Below the pieces are notes generated by a model. That model had not been told where the DNA came from, ran no database searches, and saw nothing but the letters and a program-made list of their open reading frames with translations. A stretch of 42,746 nt of DNA, taken from NCBI GenBank assembly GCA_016794505.1, contig JAEUJZ010000039.1:1-42746 (forward strand), in the 5' to 3' direction. This DNA comes from Myxococcales bacterium (GTDB lineage Bacteria; Myxococcota_A; Polyangia; Palsa-1104; JAEUJZ01). The position numbers were made by a program, and so were the translations under genes. Below are positions 19,701 to 26,420 of the stretch, in pieces; positions within the stretch are counted from its first letter, which is position 1, and each line of letters begins with the position of its first letter.

Positions 19701-22700
19701 TTGCGCACGCGACCCCAGCGATCGCGAATTGGCAGCATGGTATCGGGGGCCGCTGAGCTGGCATAGACACCGCTTTTGAATGCGTACAGCGCACCATCGC
19801 TGCCTGCCAGCGCCGCATCCAACCCCGACGGAAAGCGTTTGAGTACGCGCAGCAGTGCTTCGCTTTCGGGAATGTTGCCAAACGTGATTGGGAAGCCTTC
19901 ATCCACAATCGAATAGCTGGTCCCGCTGTACCGGGTGAGCTGGTTCTGTCGCGTCAGGTATGTCGTGCTTCCCAAGACAAAGGCTGCATCGACGCGCTTT
20001 TCCTGGAACAGGTGGTTTAGGACCAGGCCAAAGACCGGCCGAATCTTCTGCAAATTGTACCGATCGGTCGAATGCGAGAAGGAATGGCCTGAAAAGAAAT
20101 AGTACGTGTCATCGGTATCGCGGAAGGCCGCATCGACCTTGCTGTACATGGCCGCTGGCAGCGGCGAGATGCCTTCGCTTGCGAAGCTTGTGCGAAGCGA
20201 CAAGGGATAGCCTTCGTCGACGAACTCCGGTCCCGTCAAAAGCGAAGACGGATTGCTGTAGCGGTAGAACTGGTCGCCTGCAAACAGGTACAGCGTGCCG
20301 TCCTTGGCGGTCAGCGCAGCATCGACGCGCGCCGTCCCCTGCAGGGTGTTGCGCACCTGGCCCCAATCGGTAATCGGCTTGGGGGCACTGGTCGCAGAGG
20401 CCGTCGCCGTCACGTACAGATCACCCGCGCACAAATGCAAAAGGGGCGAGCCATCGGCGGCGCGATCACTGAACACCGCATCGAAGCCACTGGTGAGCAC
20501 GCGCGTGCGGAATGGATCGGTCAGCGTGACACCGGGAATGGCGTCGAGCGTCCCGGTTCCGAGCAAGCGATAGTCGCCCTGCGCAAAGGTCGCGTAGCGC
20601 TGGCCGCTGATGATCAGGTAGTCGCCGCTTGGCAGCGTGGTCAATGCATCGATCACGCCCCCGGTCAGAAAGGGCGCTGCTGGGGCATCGATCGCCGGCA
20701 CTTTCAAGGTCTCAGGAAGGCGGCGATGCACCTGCTGATTGTTCAAATAGACGCGCGCTTCGTCCGCGCTCATCGCGGTCTTGCGCAATAGAAGCGCAAG
20801 CTGCTGCATGCGACGGAAACACGAGGCAACAAACGCCTCGGACAGCGCCGGACGCGACTGGGCTGCGGTCGCAAAAAGGGGCAGCGCCAACCCCGCCAAG
20901 GTCTGCGTCGTCGTCTCATCGGGCGTGCCGAATGCCCAGGCAAAGACCAGCTCGCTCACGTCTTCGGCAAGTCCAATCAACCCAGACAGGCTGCGCATCC
21001 AGATCCGCTGCTGCTGATCCGAGATCGTCGACAGTCGCTGCCCGAGTTCGTTGGCTTCGCTGGTGAGATTGGCTTGTGCGCGCTGGTATGCAATCGCTTT
21101 GGCGCTGAGCACCGCAAACGACGCGGCGAAGTTCGGCAGTGCAAACTTGTCGACGTTGGTCGCGTCTTGGAAGAACGGCTTGGCCTCCGTCGTCACGCGA
21201 TAGGTTGTTGGGCTGGATGCCGGAACTGCTTCGATGTAGCCGTGGGCTTGCAACACTGCGAACAGCGCCGCGACATCCGCAGTGTCCACGCCGGTCGCAG
21301 CAAACGCACTTTCGTCGAAGCTCGCCGCATGTACGCGCAGAGCCAGTGCCGAAAAGATCGCCTCTGCCTGCGCTTGAAAGTTGGGAATCGTGTACTTCGC
21401 CGCGTTGTTCGCGTCGGCAAAAAAGGCATCCACGCCAGGCGCAATGAAGGATCGAACTTCGAGCTCTCCGTCAACGGTCACGCTGAATCGATCGAGATAG
21501 CCGTGTGACACCAGCAGCGAAAACAGCGGATCGAGATCCGTGAACCCAAGCGCCGCCAAGTCGCCGGCATGGATCTGCAGGCGCTCACGGACACCGGCTG
21601 CCATCGCTTGACGCAGCTCGCCTGCCATCGGCAACACCCGCATCAAGGCCCGACCCGGATCGCCAAATGTTGCCAGCACGCGCATCTGTCGCAGGGCATC
21701 GAACACCGCTTGTGCGCCTTGCGCTGTCAGCGATCCCGTCTGCAGCGTGCTCGATGTCAGCATCGAGTCGCCTAGCGCCTGACGCAGATCGGCAAGCGCG
21801 GCCTCAATGGCGTCATCCGCCAGGACCTCGTCAATCGGCGAGCCATCGGCCAGGCGCTGACGCGCGGCGTAGTGATCTTCCAGACAAATGAAAGCGAGCT
21901 GCCGCGCCGAGATCTGACGCTGATCGAGCCAGGCTTTGACGCGAAGGATCTTCTGCAGCGCGTCCATCGTCTTGCGCGGCGGAGCGTCCGGCTGCATCAG
22001 AAGGGACAGCGGAGCCAGGGCGGCTGTGGTGTGAAACGGCAGAGAGACGTTCAAGTCTTCGTGATTCGAGACCGTCCACTGCGCCCCCAAGACATCGAGC
22101 AGCAGCACGACTTCCTGCACGCTGAGCCCGAGCAGCGTCGACAAGCTGACGATGCGACGCAGGGCCGAGAAGTACGCAACCACAGCGGCATAGTTCAGCG
22201 CCGGCCGCGCGAAGTTTCGGGCCACCAGCGCTGACTTCAAGAACGCAAAGTCCGCACCCGAGATGCGCAGCGTTGCCTGCAGTCGCTCGTCGAGCGCGTC
22301 GACTGACGTAGCGCTTGCGACATGCGCCTGCAGCATCAAGCGGAAGTCGTTGTTGAAGACGCGGTTGAACAGATCCGCGCGCTGCACGCCATCGCCAAAG
22401 CCGTATGCCTTGGGCGTGCTCCACAAGCTGCACAGCTCATCGATCGGCAGATCCTCCGACTGCTTGCGGATCTCTAGCGCGATGGCCAGGGCCTGCAGTC
22501 CGTCTTCATCGATCCGGTTGCCACACGCGGTCTGCAGCAACTGGTCGAGTTCTATGAACGAAAGCCCCAGCCGACGCGCCAAGCGGACAAAGCGCATCAG
22601 GCGATCGAGGTGCGCATCGGTTAGCTGCGATCCGTCTGCGAGCTTCAGCGTCGGCGATGGGATCGGCGGCATCATCACCGGGGGCGGTGACTCGTCCAGC

Positions 22701-23365
22701 ACGATGTAGTTTGCGCCTTGATTGACATAAAAAGATTCGGGAGCCTGTGTCTCAGAGGGCGCCAGGTCCTGACGGACAATCTGCTTCAGCTCTTTCAGCG
22801 AGATGCCAAGCTTGTCCTTGATCAGCGCGACATCAGAGCCGCGGATCGTCGACAGGTCGGTCACCCCCCAGAGCTTCTTGAGCTCTGCGCTGGTGTCGTG
22901 CGCCGTGCTGTACATCGCGTACTCTTCGACGCTAAACCCCAGACGCAGCCGAGCCGAGAGATGCGCGTTCGCAGTCGTGCGATACAAGCGCTGCAGCTCG
23001 TCGAGGCTGGTGCCTAGCTTTTCCGCATAGATCTGCATTCGCAGGTGCTGTTCGGAAAATGGCAGCGGCGGCGGATAGAGGCTGTCGGTCAGCGTCGCAG
23101 CGCCAAGCCCTGTCCCCATGACCTGATTGGCCACGGTCAAAAACGGAATCTCGCCAAAGGTGTTTGCCTGATCCAGGCGGATGTTCTGAACGTCGGGCCG
23201 ACGCGCGTGAAAATCCTGAGTTAAATCGCGAGTGATTGCATCTTTAAGCTGCAGAAGATCAACCAAGTACGCCGATGGAGAAAGGACCGATCGGGCCTCA
23301 TTTCCTTCAGCAATATCAATGGGGCCAAACAGCGTCGTATAGCTACTGGGCAGTTCTTTGCTCAT
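10721..23365 (-). CDS. Giant TcA-type toxin pore subunit with hemopexin-like repeat arrays
   Basis: This 4214-aa protein is a Tc toxin A subunit, the pore and receptor-binding part of the complex. Residues 26-38 read SVLSPSAYLVDLL, a family hallmark. Residues 1-890 are helical (VRP1-type). About 895-2225 hold some 24 hemopexin-like repeats. About 2235-2530 is the ABC-toxin/neuraminidase-like region (WPWMKNYRIWEANRKVF, HPENYIRPEL). About 2775-3160 is a second, diverged repeat group. Near 3320 lies FFHIPYLIAQAL with YEYVFDPT. About 3600-3860 is a long helical segment with a hydrophobic Ala/Gly stretch, expected to form the channel. About 3900-4214 is the TcB-binding end. Typical TcA proteins are about 2500 aa; the excess is mainly the repeats. 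It lies 43 bp upstream of the TcB-TcC ATG and starts 7 bp after the previous stop. It lacks the N-terminal module usually found before the LFG...SPAAY segment. Confidence 0.93.
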   Translation of the reverse strand: MSKELPSSYTTLFGPIDIAEGNEARSVLSPSAYLVDLLQLKDAITRDLTQDFHARRPDVQNIRLDQANTFGEIPFLTVANQVMGTGLGAATLTDSLYPPPLPFSEQHLRMQIYAEKLGTSLDELQRLYRTTANAHLSARLRLGFSVEEYAMYSTAHDTSAELKKLWGVTDLSTIRGSDVALIKDKLGISLKELKQIVRQDLAPSETQAPESFYVNQGANYIVLDESPPPVMMPPIPSPTLKLADGSQLTDAHLDRLMRFVRLARRLGLSFIELDQLLQTACGNRIDEDGLQALAIALEIRKQSEDLPIDELCSLWSTPKAYGFGDGVQRADLFNRVFNNDFRLMLQAHVASATSVDALDERLQATLRISGADFAFLKSALVARNFARPALNYAAVVAYFSALRRIVSLSTLLGLSVQEVVLLLDVLGAQWTVSNHEDLNVSLPFHTTAALAPLSLLMQPDAPPRKTMDALQKILRVKAWLDQRQISARQLAFICLEDHYAARQRLADGSPIDEVLADDAIEAALADLRQALGDSMLTSSTLQTGSLTAQGAQAVFDALRQMRVLATFGDPGRALMRVLPMAGELRQAMAAGVRERLQIHAGDLAALGFTDLDPLFSLLVSHGYLDRFSVTVDGELEVRSFIAPGVDAFFADANNAAKYTIPNFQAQAEAIFSALALRVHAASFDESAFAATGVDTADVAALFAVLQAHGYIEAVPASSPTTYRVTTEAKPFFQDATNVDKFALPNFAASFAVLSAKAIAYQRAQANLTSEANELGQRLSTISDQQQRIWMRSLSGLIGLAEDVSELVFAWAFGTPDETTTQTLAGLALPLFATAAQSRPALSEAFVASCFRRMQQLALLLRKTAMSADEARVYLNNQQVHRRLPETLKVPAIDAPAAPFLTGGVIDALTTLPSGDYLIISGQRYATFAQGDYRLLGTGTLDAIPGVTLTDPFRTRVLTSGFDAVFSDRAADGSPLLHLCAGDLYVTATASATSAPKPITDWGQVRNTLQGTARVDAALTAKDGTLYLFAGDQFYRYSNPSSLLTGPEFVDEGYPLSLRTSFASEGISPLPAAMYSKVDAAFRDTDDTYYFFSGHSFSHSTDRYNLQKIRPVFGLVLNHLFQEKRVDAAFVLGSTTYLTRQNQLTRYSGTSYSIVDEGFPITFGNIPESEALLRVLKRFPSGLDAALAGSDGALYAFKSGVYASSAAPDTMLPIRDRWGRVRNLFIDNDRVDGAFSYNGTTYLFCADQYVRYSGADYTHVDEGYPRATRTNWNTLEGLGNIPAGLPLPITAVAVGRAPGGTSDDLYFFGGSQFASPSGVLASVKSAWARVRNTIQQSGVVDAALVDSSGAMFLFSGDQYVRYTSPAQTFVDESYPRTIAGSWPQEAVGYSLPASFGSGISAALRSDDNKIYFFSGTSYARVDVSPSATPSSNATDWALVRNNIQSQNQVDAAFVDSTGKTFLFRGDQFVRYSTTPYDFVDEGHPLSIGTRWGNLPTAMRSGIDNALFFKSPDDGKQRLYLFKDSSYVRYSGAFTSVDPGYPKSLSEGVMEEGTWFKGFSIHDPMGGASSSITGVDASYVEVVAGVTKLFIFYRLPSGEQWRREFSGGSWKSPSKVSTLSEYSPFTRIDAAFVAPDGRLHVFSGAQYASRAAGGTTLSTPVAIRSVWGRVFNQFADLGRVDACLNMGDGRTYLFCAKQFIKYSSTLRPGATDFYVDEGYPRLISTSWAAEGISVTLPNELQAAGYDLCRDNTGKVHVWNNTRYAFSSGGADVLLTTRWGTVENRFQDLDRVDGAYRADNGKLYLFCDTQYVRYSGAVQPGSATFYVDEGYPRKIATNWSTETLQPSMPSTWSALGSALFYDGQQTYVFSGSTYTSSQNATAAPILPQWANVRNQIQAQKRVDAGFTYRLGMTTFTFLFCDDQYVRYSGAYTGFVDEGYPKAIAHLTTADGLFAGLPTALQSGLRAAFAGTDGTLHAFSVQPADDHVPQQYVSSANPSSLQPLNTRWGIVDNKLWDNEFVNAALLTAGGTLYLFSGDQYVRYSTSNRQYVDEGYPHKIATTFASEIGAATLAPILNSGIDAALRIGTTTFYFAQDQYVASDHADTALPIIGRWGLVKNVLLATKKLDAALVAPNGTLYLFAGTQYSQYSGGDRQYVDEGFPRTLASNLGASWPHGSTDFRADLGAAAAFEGRTYLFKGAQHVRISDFRLLQPDAGYPLANDSKFVDRYDFELGALPDFFQIKQLFDDFSGQLTTLLDYLDDTTMDRVSGLARATTWPVDEITTLLGLLSLSASSLLDGRTVERLARYFEVGERIGATPTKIKSQFWDLAFGSGALNFQLAADYLYGLIKVATSPRDWPAVSRAIDDPRQAALRDALSAYLVHSQALRNADELYQRLLIDVQMGASADTTRIVEAINAVQLYYHRALVHLETLDADPIKEKELRSHLQVWWPWMKNYRIWEANRKVFLHPENYIRPELRPEKSPAFEELEEKLMQDEITAISVQESYQRYLEALNEISRLRIVGGYRYTYSEGATERTAVFMIGVSRADPPIYYYRVGDLSGTGTEEIDWAPWQKLGITINSARVQPVYAFNRLFIFWIETKPYNQTSFDTGDGTYSSENASVNLVKLQVKYSFYNFNREWVAPQTVRINPDNSADPESMPFAFPYGYLSARAASLVTLVAYNPQPVNSTDDDFIYLSFRYSIDEWKIGRLTAGLDLEVAPYPRWRWTKGAFPIDSRSLFPTHLGISQSEVSAVVPWGAHTQKDTGTWLSFDAKGGTFLCRPVNVATTTPGKILDRAFASVSAAFITPKEKDVFVFTSETHGAAPALCFYRYRRTGSSGTWIGPTFVDDPAWPWGRPLGVFQDDPAQRIRNVVVSTVDQTTYFVLDTKYFSYPTGNYQAIREKFVADLQTGAPPLSALVDPAATPMDWDTSTSSTTPRTLVGAFKQPGVMNTAVLVTDGMGGLGVLVATLADLRAATTTMGSSPFDALSSLDTVFVIGSPPAAIGFSSDDKLLVYDWQTSMPMPTPGSFRSVLTLALPGSATKLAAVFTGVDKKLYYFAGDSYAVVQLPLEGSQNYVEVKNRWGKPCLFPTLLKTVDGAAYGPDGTLYLFSEGYTHSYSNFDPTKLDALVIDRPTEDPQRVSDVWKSDFNEAPSIQSVTAAFERYGVVWLFGVRNDNRAFTAHYSSGTAAPFSPDPGYPFQLFEKISDLPTDLYALLLAPEVKYAITRLTSHTAEQFGRRLFAGGIPKLLSLETQKLPELPRFTKLSTVMPAGRPPAPDELFVNAPAVVDKYPGDNGSVGLDFESANGFYYREIFFHIPYLIAQALKQQQRFADAKLWYEYVFDPTSDEKDSAMNRIYWRYIEFLNDRQLKELDDQVRAYKDDPFDPHRIAELRPIAYRKAFAMSYIDNLLTWGDLLFRQYTRESIGEATMLYVLAADLLGKKPEELGKRAMSKPDSLTYKQITDPADPTILPKINDEILELENGVPPVSRYLEAELKPIPHDSLFNPYFYIPENEQFSAIWDRVGDRLFKIRNGLNIDGVKQALALFSPPIDVNALVAAFASGAGLSAALADFNAPVPHYRFMFMLARARELTTRLTGLGGSLLAALEKKDAEELSLLRNTQERSILELQLKIKQQQSDAAQESLAALQEGLKNAQTRESHYSQLISTGLSAHEQTQIGAMIAGQVFSTVSNVLSIVASIAAFGPNIGSPFAMTYGGKEISSGITGLVSSFRALAETANFQSSLAGTLGSWERRAQDWQLQKTLAAGDTAQIGHQIKAAQIQVEVAEQEIQVQQRLIKNNESIDTFMNSKFTSRQLYQFMIGKLSTVYFQTYNLALDYAKAAQRAMQFELGLPESEVQHIGAAYWDSLKKGLTAGERLQLDIDRLEKAYIEANQRRLEITRTISLALVDPLALLQLKERGRCEFELSEALFDADFPGHYARQVKAVSLSFPAVIGPYDNFNATLTQLGHRTVLAPDKGTVSYLVNGPSQPGSQPAAHLLRVDWRPNQQVALSRGVNDSGLFQLNYQDERFLPFEGTGAVSTWRLEVNGVDGPAHRQALTDVILTLQYTARSGGDAFAETVKTMISKQARERAAILNLAYDFPVEWQAFMNKPSDGLNFSVEKRRLPGITDKKVTGVYLHYDVTENPVDDVSRQSMTVNGITLKPGAFKTSIALPVVENSQSLGQWKLAGIGTGARKFTPDNLKNIALVVIYKSKPSF
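16690..20680 (-). repeat. About 24 hemopexin-like repeats encoded inside the TcA gene
   Basis: The encoded repeats alternate between two types. Type A reads VDAA, a short loop, TYLF-x-GDQYVRYS and then VDEGYP; good copies are VDGAFSYNGTTYLF, VDAAFVDSTGKTFLF and VNAALLTAGGTLYLF. Type B is shorter, has a weaker blade motif and ends in RWG-x-V-x-N. I count about 24 repeats by eye, i.e. 12 A-B pairs. Hemopexin domains are four-bladed propellers, so six propellers in a row would fit; that step is inference. The region sits where classical TcA proteins carry their variable receptor-binding domains. Confidence 0.85.
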
Positions 23366-23372
23366 GGTCTAC

Positions 23373-23810
23373 CTATCGAAACCGCGCGCTGCGGTAATGG
23401 GGTTCATTGCGTTGAATGTCTTGAATGTATTGGGGAAGAAGCTCGCTGCGCCGATTGCGCGCCGCATCCTGTACGGCACGCCCAAGCGCCTCTTCACCAG
23501 GAAACAGCTCACTCCAGCGCTGCGCAAAGTCCATTTGCGACAGGCCGGCGATCTGTATCGCGGAATGAAGTCCGGCACGCAGAAGCCGCAGAGCACGGGC
23601 ATCTTCCGACGGTGGAAGAATGAACAAGAGGCGTTGATAGGCCTTCAGGCACGGCAGAACCTCGGCCCGATCGTCATTCGCCCAGTCCAGGCGATCCAGC
23701 TGGCCAATATCTCGAAATGAGATGGCTCGCCAGTCGATCCCCTGGTTCTTGTTCAGGAATTCAGTGAGCCGATCGATGGCGTGATCACTCAATGAAGACT
23801 GCATTGACAT
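23373..23810 (-). CDS. 145-aa helical protein, probable detached N-terminal module of TcA
   Basis: The ATG at 23810 follows an AAGGGAG site. The product is helical, with LKAYQRLLFILPPSEDA, LLRAGLHSAIQIAGLSQ and LFPGEEALGRAVQDAARNRR. From memory of the family, many full-length TcA proteins begin with a similar module (a Y/L-QR-L..L.P segment, then an LL.AGL.SA..IA motif) directly before the LFG...SVLSPAAY segment. Here that segment opens the next gene. The stop TAG lies 7 bp before the TcA ATG, in another frame, so translational coupling is likely. The simplest reading is a split TcA whose N-terminal helices are supplied in trans. A separate small chaperone-like partner is the alternative. It is the first gene of the operon. 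Confidence 0.8.
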   Translation of the reverse strand: MSMQSSLSDHAIDRLTEFLNKNQGIDWRAISFRDIGQLDRLDWANDDRAEVLPCLKAYQRLLFILPPSEDARALRLLRAGLHSAIQIAGLSQMDFAQRWSELFPGEEALGRAVQDAARNRRSELLPQYIQDIQRNEPHYRSARFR

Positions 23811-23940
23811 CGCTCTCCCTTCAACCCAACGTGGGCAATCCAGGCACTGGACTGCGAAAACACGGCAGCCTCACGAACCAATCGACTTGTCGCCAAGCCA
23901 ACGGCCTGCCCCCCCTTTTGCCTACGTTTTGGCTTACTCG

Positions 23941-23966
23941 ACTTTAGGGAAGCACTTTAGGAAAAC
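23941..23966. promoter_or_regulatory. Tandem 13-bp repeat upstream of the toxin operon
   Basis: Two copies of ACTTTAGG(G/A)AA(G/A)C stand head to tail, 11 of 13 bases identical, about 130 bp before the first toxin gene. Around them the sequence is AT-richer than the neighbourhood. On the minus strand TTGCAG and CTAAAG could serve as weak -35 and -10 elements, 18 bp apart. A regulator-binding site is a reasonable guess, but no known operator is recognised. The remaining intergenic sequence 23811-24311 (500 bp) shows no gene I can support. Confidence 0.35.
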
Positions 23967-24311
23967 TGCAAAATCAACACAATATCCTATTCGATAAGCC
24001 GTGATGATCATACGGATCTTCGCTGTCCGTGGAGTGAGCAGTGCGACATCGGCATCCAGCGCAGGGTGGCGCAGGCTCGGCGCCGCGACACGGGGACACC
24101 TACGCGGCGCACGCGGCCCTTTTCATAGACGGTAGCTCAAGGGCTCTAGGCAGCGAACCGCGGCATGTCTAAGGCGAGTGTTCACAGGGTGGAGGCAACC
24201 AGTGCTGGGAGAGCGACGTTGGGTGGTCAAAGTCTCAGTCTGGCCGCTATGTAGCAGGCGGATTCTAAGGATCGATATACATGTTGTTTGGGTACTTAAG
24301 GCAGTTCGCCT

Positions 24312-24662
24312 TCACCCTGCGGCATCTGTATAGGGCCCACCTTGGTACCCCCAGTTGGTGAGAGTGAACGTCGGGCCGACGCTGGTGCAGCCTCCGAGCG
24401 CGTTGACACGCGGATAGCCGACTGTGGCCCAGACGGCGCCTGGGTTTAGAGCACAGCTATTCTTGTAGTTCTGCGTCGCTGTCGCGTCACCAACGTACTC
24501 TTCGCAAGAGTTGGGCCCCTTCGGAGCAAGTGGGCGGTAGTCGCAAGAAGAAGCATTGGGGGTGACTCTTTCGTCCGCGGTTCCGCTGCCGCCGCCGCAA
24601 CGCATGGCGCCCGAGAACACCAGACGTGACAGACCCAACGCAGCGCAGGACAAGCTTCGCAT
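24312..24662 (-). CDS. Small exported Cys-rich protein of unknown function
   Basis: I place the start at the ATG at 24662 because AAGGAG lies six bases upstream; a longer frame from 24728 lacks such a site. The 116-aa product begins MRSLSCAALGLSRLVFSGAM followed by R-C-GGGSGT. This is a signal-peptide-like start and a Cys-Gly-Gly-Gly stretch reminiscent of lipoproteins, although the residues before the Cys do not form a good lipobox. The mature part has cysteines in SSCDYRPL, NSCEEYVG, NSCALNPG and GGCTSV. It stands alone, 0.5 kb upstream of the toxin operon on the same strand. No family recognised. Confidence 0.6.
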   Translation of the reverse strand: MRSLSCAALGLSRLVFSGAMRCGGGSGTADERVTPNASSCDYRPLAPKGPNSCEEYVGDATATQNYKNSCALNPGAVWATVGYPRVNALGGCTSVGPTFTLTNWGYQGGPYTDAAG

Positions 24663-25493
24663 CGCGATCTCCTTCGTGAAGAGTGGAGCAGGCACGTCGC
24701 CGCCGAACAAGGGACTGCGGCTAGGCACTTCTGTCGATTACGATCGCTCGGAACCCTGGCGGCGTGAGCGTCGGCAGATGGTCAATCGATGGGCGGAGCG
24801 AACACGACCCATGTGTGCAATGACGATGTGCGAAACGTATGGCGCATCTGCCAAGTCGGTCGTTGGAGTTTGACCCGTGCGCCAGGGCCGGAATGTCCGG
24901 TACGGCCCATCACACATCCCTCGATCCTCCTGTGGTGCGCACCCTGGCCTCTGGACGGTCGCTTCGTGCTGCGTCCCGTCCGTCCGAAGTCACCGAGCAC
25001 GCCGGGCGGCGATTCTACAGAATAGTCGTCGACTCCCGCCCCGATTGCCCGATAGATTCCAGCCCTCACAGCGACACAAGACCCCTTCCTGCAATCCTCT
25101 CATCCCCGCCCCCCGCGTCACGCGATCGGCGTGCGCAGCGCATGCGAGAGGCACTGCCAAGGGCAGCCGATCGGGCCACATTTCCGGCCCTTCTGACAAC
25201 AACTCGCACCCCAAGCTCAGGCCCCCTGACAACTCCCGTCAGCGACGGGGAGTGCATTTTGTTCTTGCAGGGGACCTTGCAAGAACATTTTGTTTTTCTC
25301 GTCGGTAGATGCGTGTTGTAGAACGCTGTATTCTGGGTCACCAAAAGCCTTGGTTGGCCAGCCGGCCAGCGGTTCAGCGATCACATCATGGGGAGCAATC
25401 GATCTATCAAAATACTCACACTGCGACCGCGACATAGATGTCAGATATTGTGCGGAGAATTTATCCGATTAGTTGGAATAATTTAAATATGGA
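24663..25493. other. 830-bp stretch without a convincing gene
   Basis: Short open frames exist on both strands, but none has a ribosome site combined with a recognisable or low-bias product. The only clear structure is the long hairpin at 25260-25287. The right part from about 25420 is AT-rich and runs into the end of the XRE regulator gene. Confidence 0.5.
25260..25287 (+). terminator. 10-bp perfect hairpin followed by T-rich run
   Basis: TGTTCTTGCA at 25260-25269 pairs perfectly with TGCAAGAACA at 25278-25287 around the loop GGGGACCT. It is followed on the plus strand by TTTTGTTTTT. This has the shape of an intrinsic terminator for plus-strand transcription, yet no plus-strand gene lies directly upstream. 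An operator or a small RNA end are alternatives. Confidence 0.45.
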
Positions 25494-25778
25494 TTATGAA
25501 TCGCTTTCGTGTTTTAGGGAGACAGCATTGCCTGTTAGCCAGTCGGGGGCTTTATCCCGGTCTCCGTACGCGAGCCAGCAAGGTTGTACGCCCAATGCGG
25601 CGGCGAGCCGGGCGATTTTCTCGGTCGTCGCATCGTGCTGGCCGTTCTCCAAGCCCGAGATGGTTCCCGGCGAAACACCAGCCCGCTGGGCCAGTGCGCG
25701 ATGGGTTAACTTGGCCTCTCTACGGGCCAATTCCAGACGGGCACCGAGCGAACGATCACGCACATCGCTTCGTACCAC
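25494..25778 (-). CDS. XRE-family HTH repressor
   Basis: The 94-aa product carries a single Cro/CI-type helix-turn-helix: RLELARREAKLTHRALAQRA followed by GVSPGTISGLENG, about residues 14-46, then the usual third and fourth helices (EKIARLAAALGV). The start used is a GTG at 25778 without a strong ribosome site, so the true start may differ by a few codons. It is divergent from the 112-aa gene at 25881, and palindromes sit between the two. By family knowledge it would repress both promoters, as phage- and island-borne XRE regulators do. The C-terminal 30 residues have no recognised domain. Confidence 0.85.
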   Translation of the reverse strand: MVRSDVRDRSLGARLELARREAKLTHRALAQRAGVSPGTISGLENGQHDATTEKIARLAAALGVQPCWLAYGDRDKAPDWLTGNAVSLKHESDS

Positions 25779-25812
25779 AACGAACTGGAAGGCTCTGCCT
25801 TGACACGGTATC

Positions 25813-25848
25813 GATCAAAATATTGATCCGAATAATATATTGATCAAT
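25813..25848. promoter_or_regulatory. Two TTGATC palindromes between divergent genes, probable XRE operators
   Basis: GATCAA-AATA-TTGATC (25813-25828) and ATTGATCAAT (25839-25848) are perfect palindromes whose centres lie 23 bp apart, in an AT-rich gap of 102 bp. They overlap the only plausible -35/-10 stretches for both divergent genes (for example TTGATC then AATATT, 17 bp apart on the minus strand). Their symmetry fits binding by a dimeric XRE regulator such as the product of the adjacent gene. Confidence 0.6.
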
Positions 25849-25880
25849 TCTGCATGGGTTCGCTAACCAAGGAGGAACCC

Positions 25881-26219
25881 ATGCCCGCACAGAACCGCCC
25901 ACCGGTCATCGTTGCCAAGCTCGACCTTTCCGACGAGCATCAGCGCGCTATGCACGACTGCATCCGACGTACTCACTCGGGGCGTTGGCCCCTTTGGCAG
26001 ACGTTGTCTATGAGGCAGGTGGGGTCGTACATCTTTGAGGCGGCCCGCTGCCTGCCGCGGTCTCGACGAGCCTCTAAACGAGCGAGGTTCTGCCTGCTCC
26101 GCTGGGAGCCGGCCATGTGCGCGCTGGTCTGGCACGACATGCCGTCACGAAGAGCAGCGCTCGCGGCGCTCAACGCTGCGGCAGAGGCTGCTGTGCCGAC
26201 GCTCGTACACGCTGCCTAG
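25881..26219 (+). CDS. 112-aa protein of unknown function, divergent from the XRE gene
   Basis: The start ATG at 25881 follows AAGGAGG by six bases, the best ribosome site in this region; an upstream ATG at 25854 lacks one. The N-terminus (PPVIVAKLDLSDEHQRAMHD) looks like a normal protein, and the rest is basic with Ala-rich helices (RRAALAALNAAAEAAVPTL). I recognise no family. Its promoter region holds the palindromes described for the XRE repressor, so it is probably controlled by it. No gene is visible in the 200 bp between it and the next start. Confidence 0.55.
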   Translation: MPAQNRPPVIVAKLDLSDEHQRAMHDCIRRTHSGRWPLWQTLSMRQVGSYIFEAARCLPRSRRASKRARFCLLRWEPAMCALVWHDMPSRRAALAALNAAAEAAVPTLVHAA

Positions 26220-26420
26220 CGTGATCTGCTGGCCATGTCGCGGGGAAGGAGCCCTCGGGATCACCTGCCACCGTTTCCATTGCTCGCACAGCTCTGGTTG
26301 TAAAGACGCCAGCCGGGCGCATTGGCCAGCGCCGGCCGATCATGTTGGCGCTCGCTCGCTTGCGCACGCGTGACGCATCGGCGACGATGAGTCGGTTACG
26401 GCTATTGGGGGGGCCAAGCC

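Noticed and set aside
25066..25344. 92-codon minus frame with KCSCKVPCKNK
   Set aside because: The Cys-rich part is produced by the perfect hairpin at 25260-25287; no ribosome site and Arg/Gly-biased remainder.
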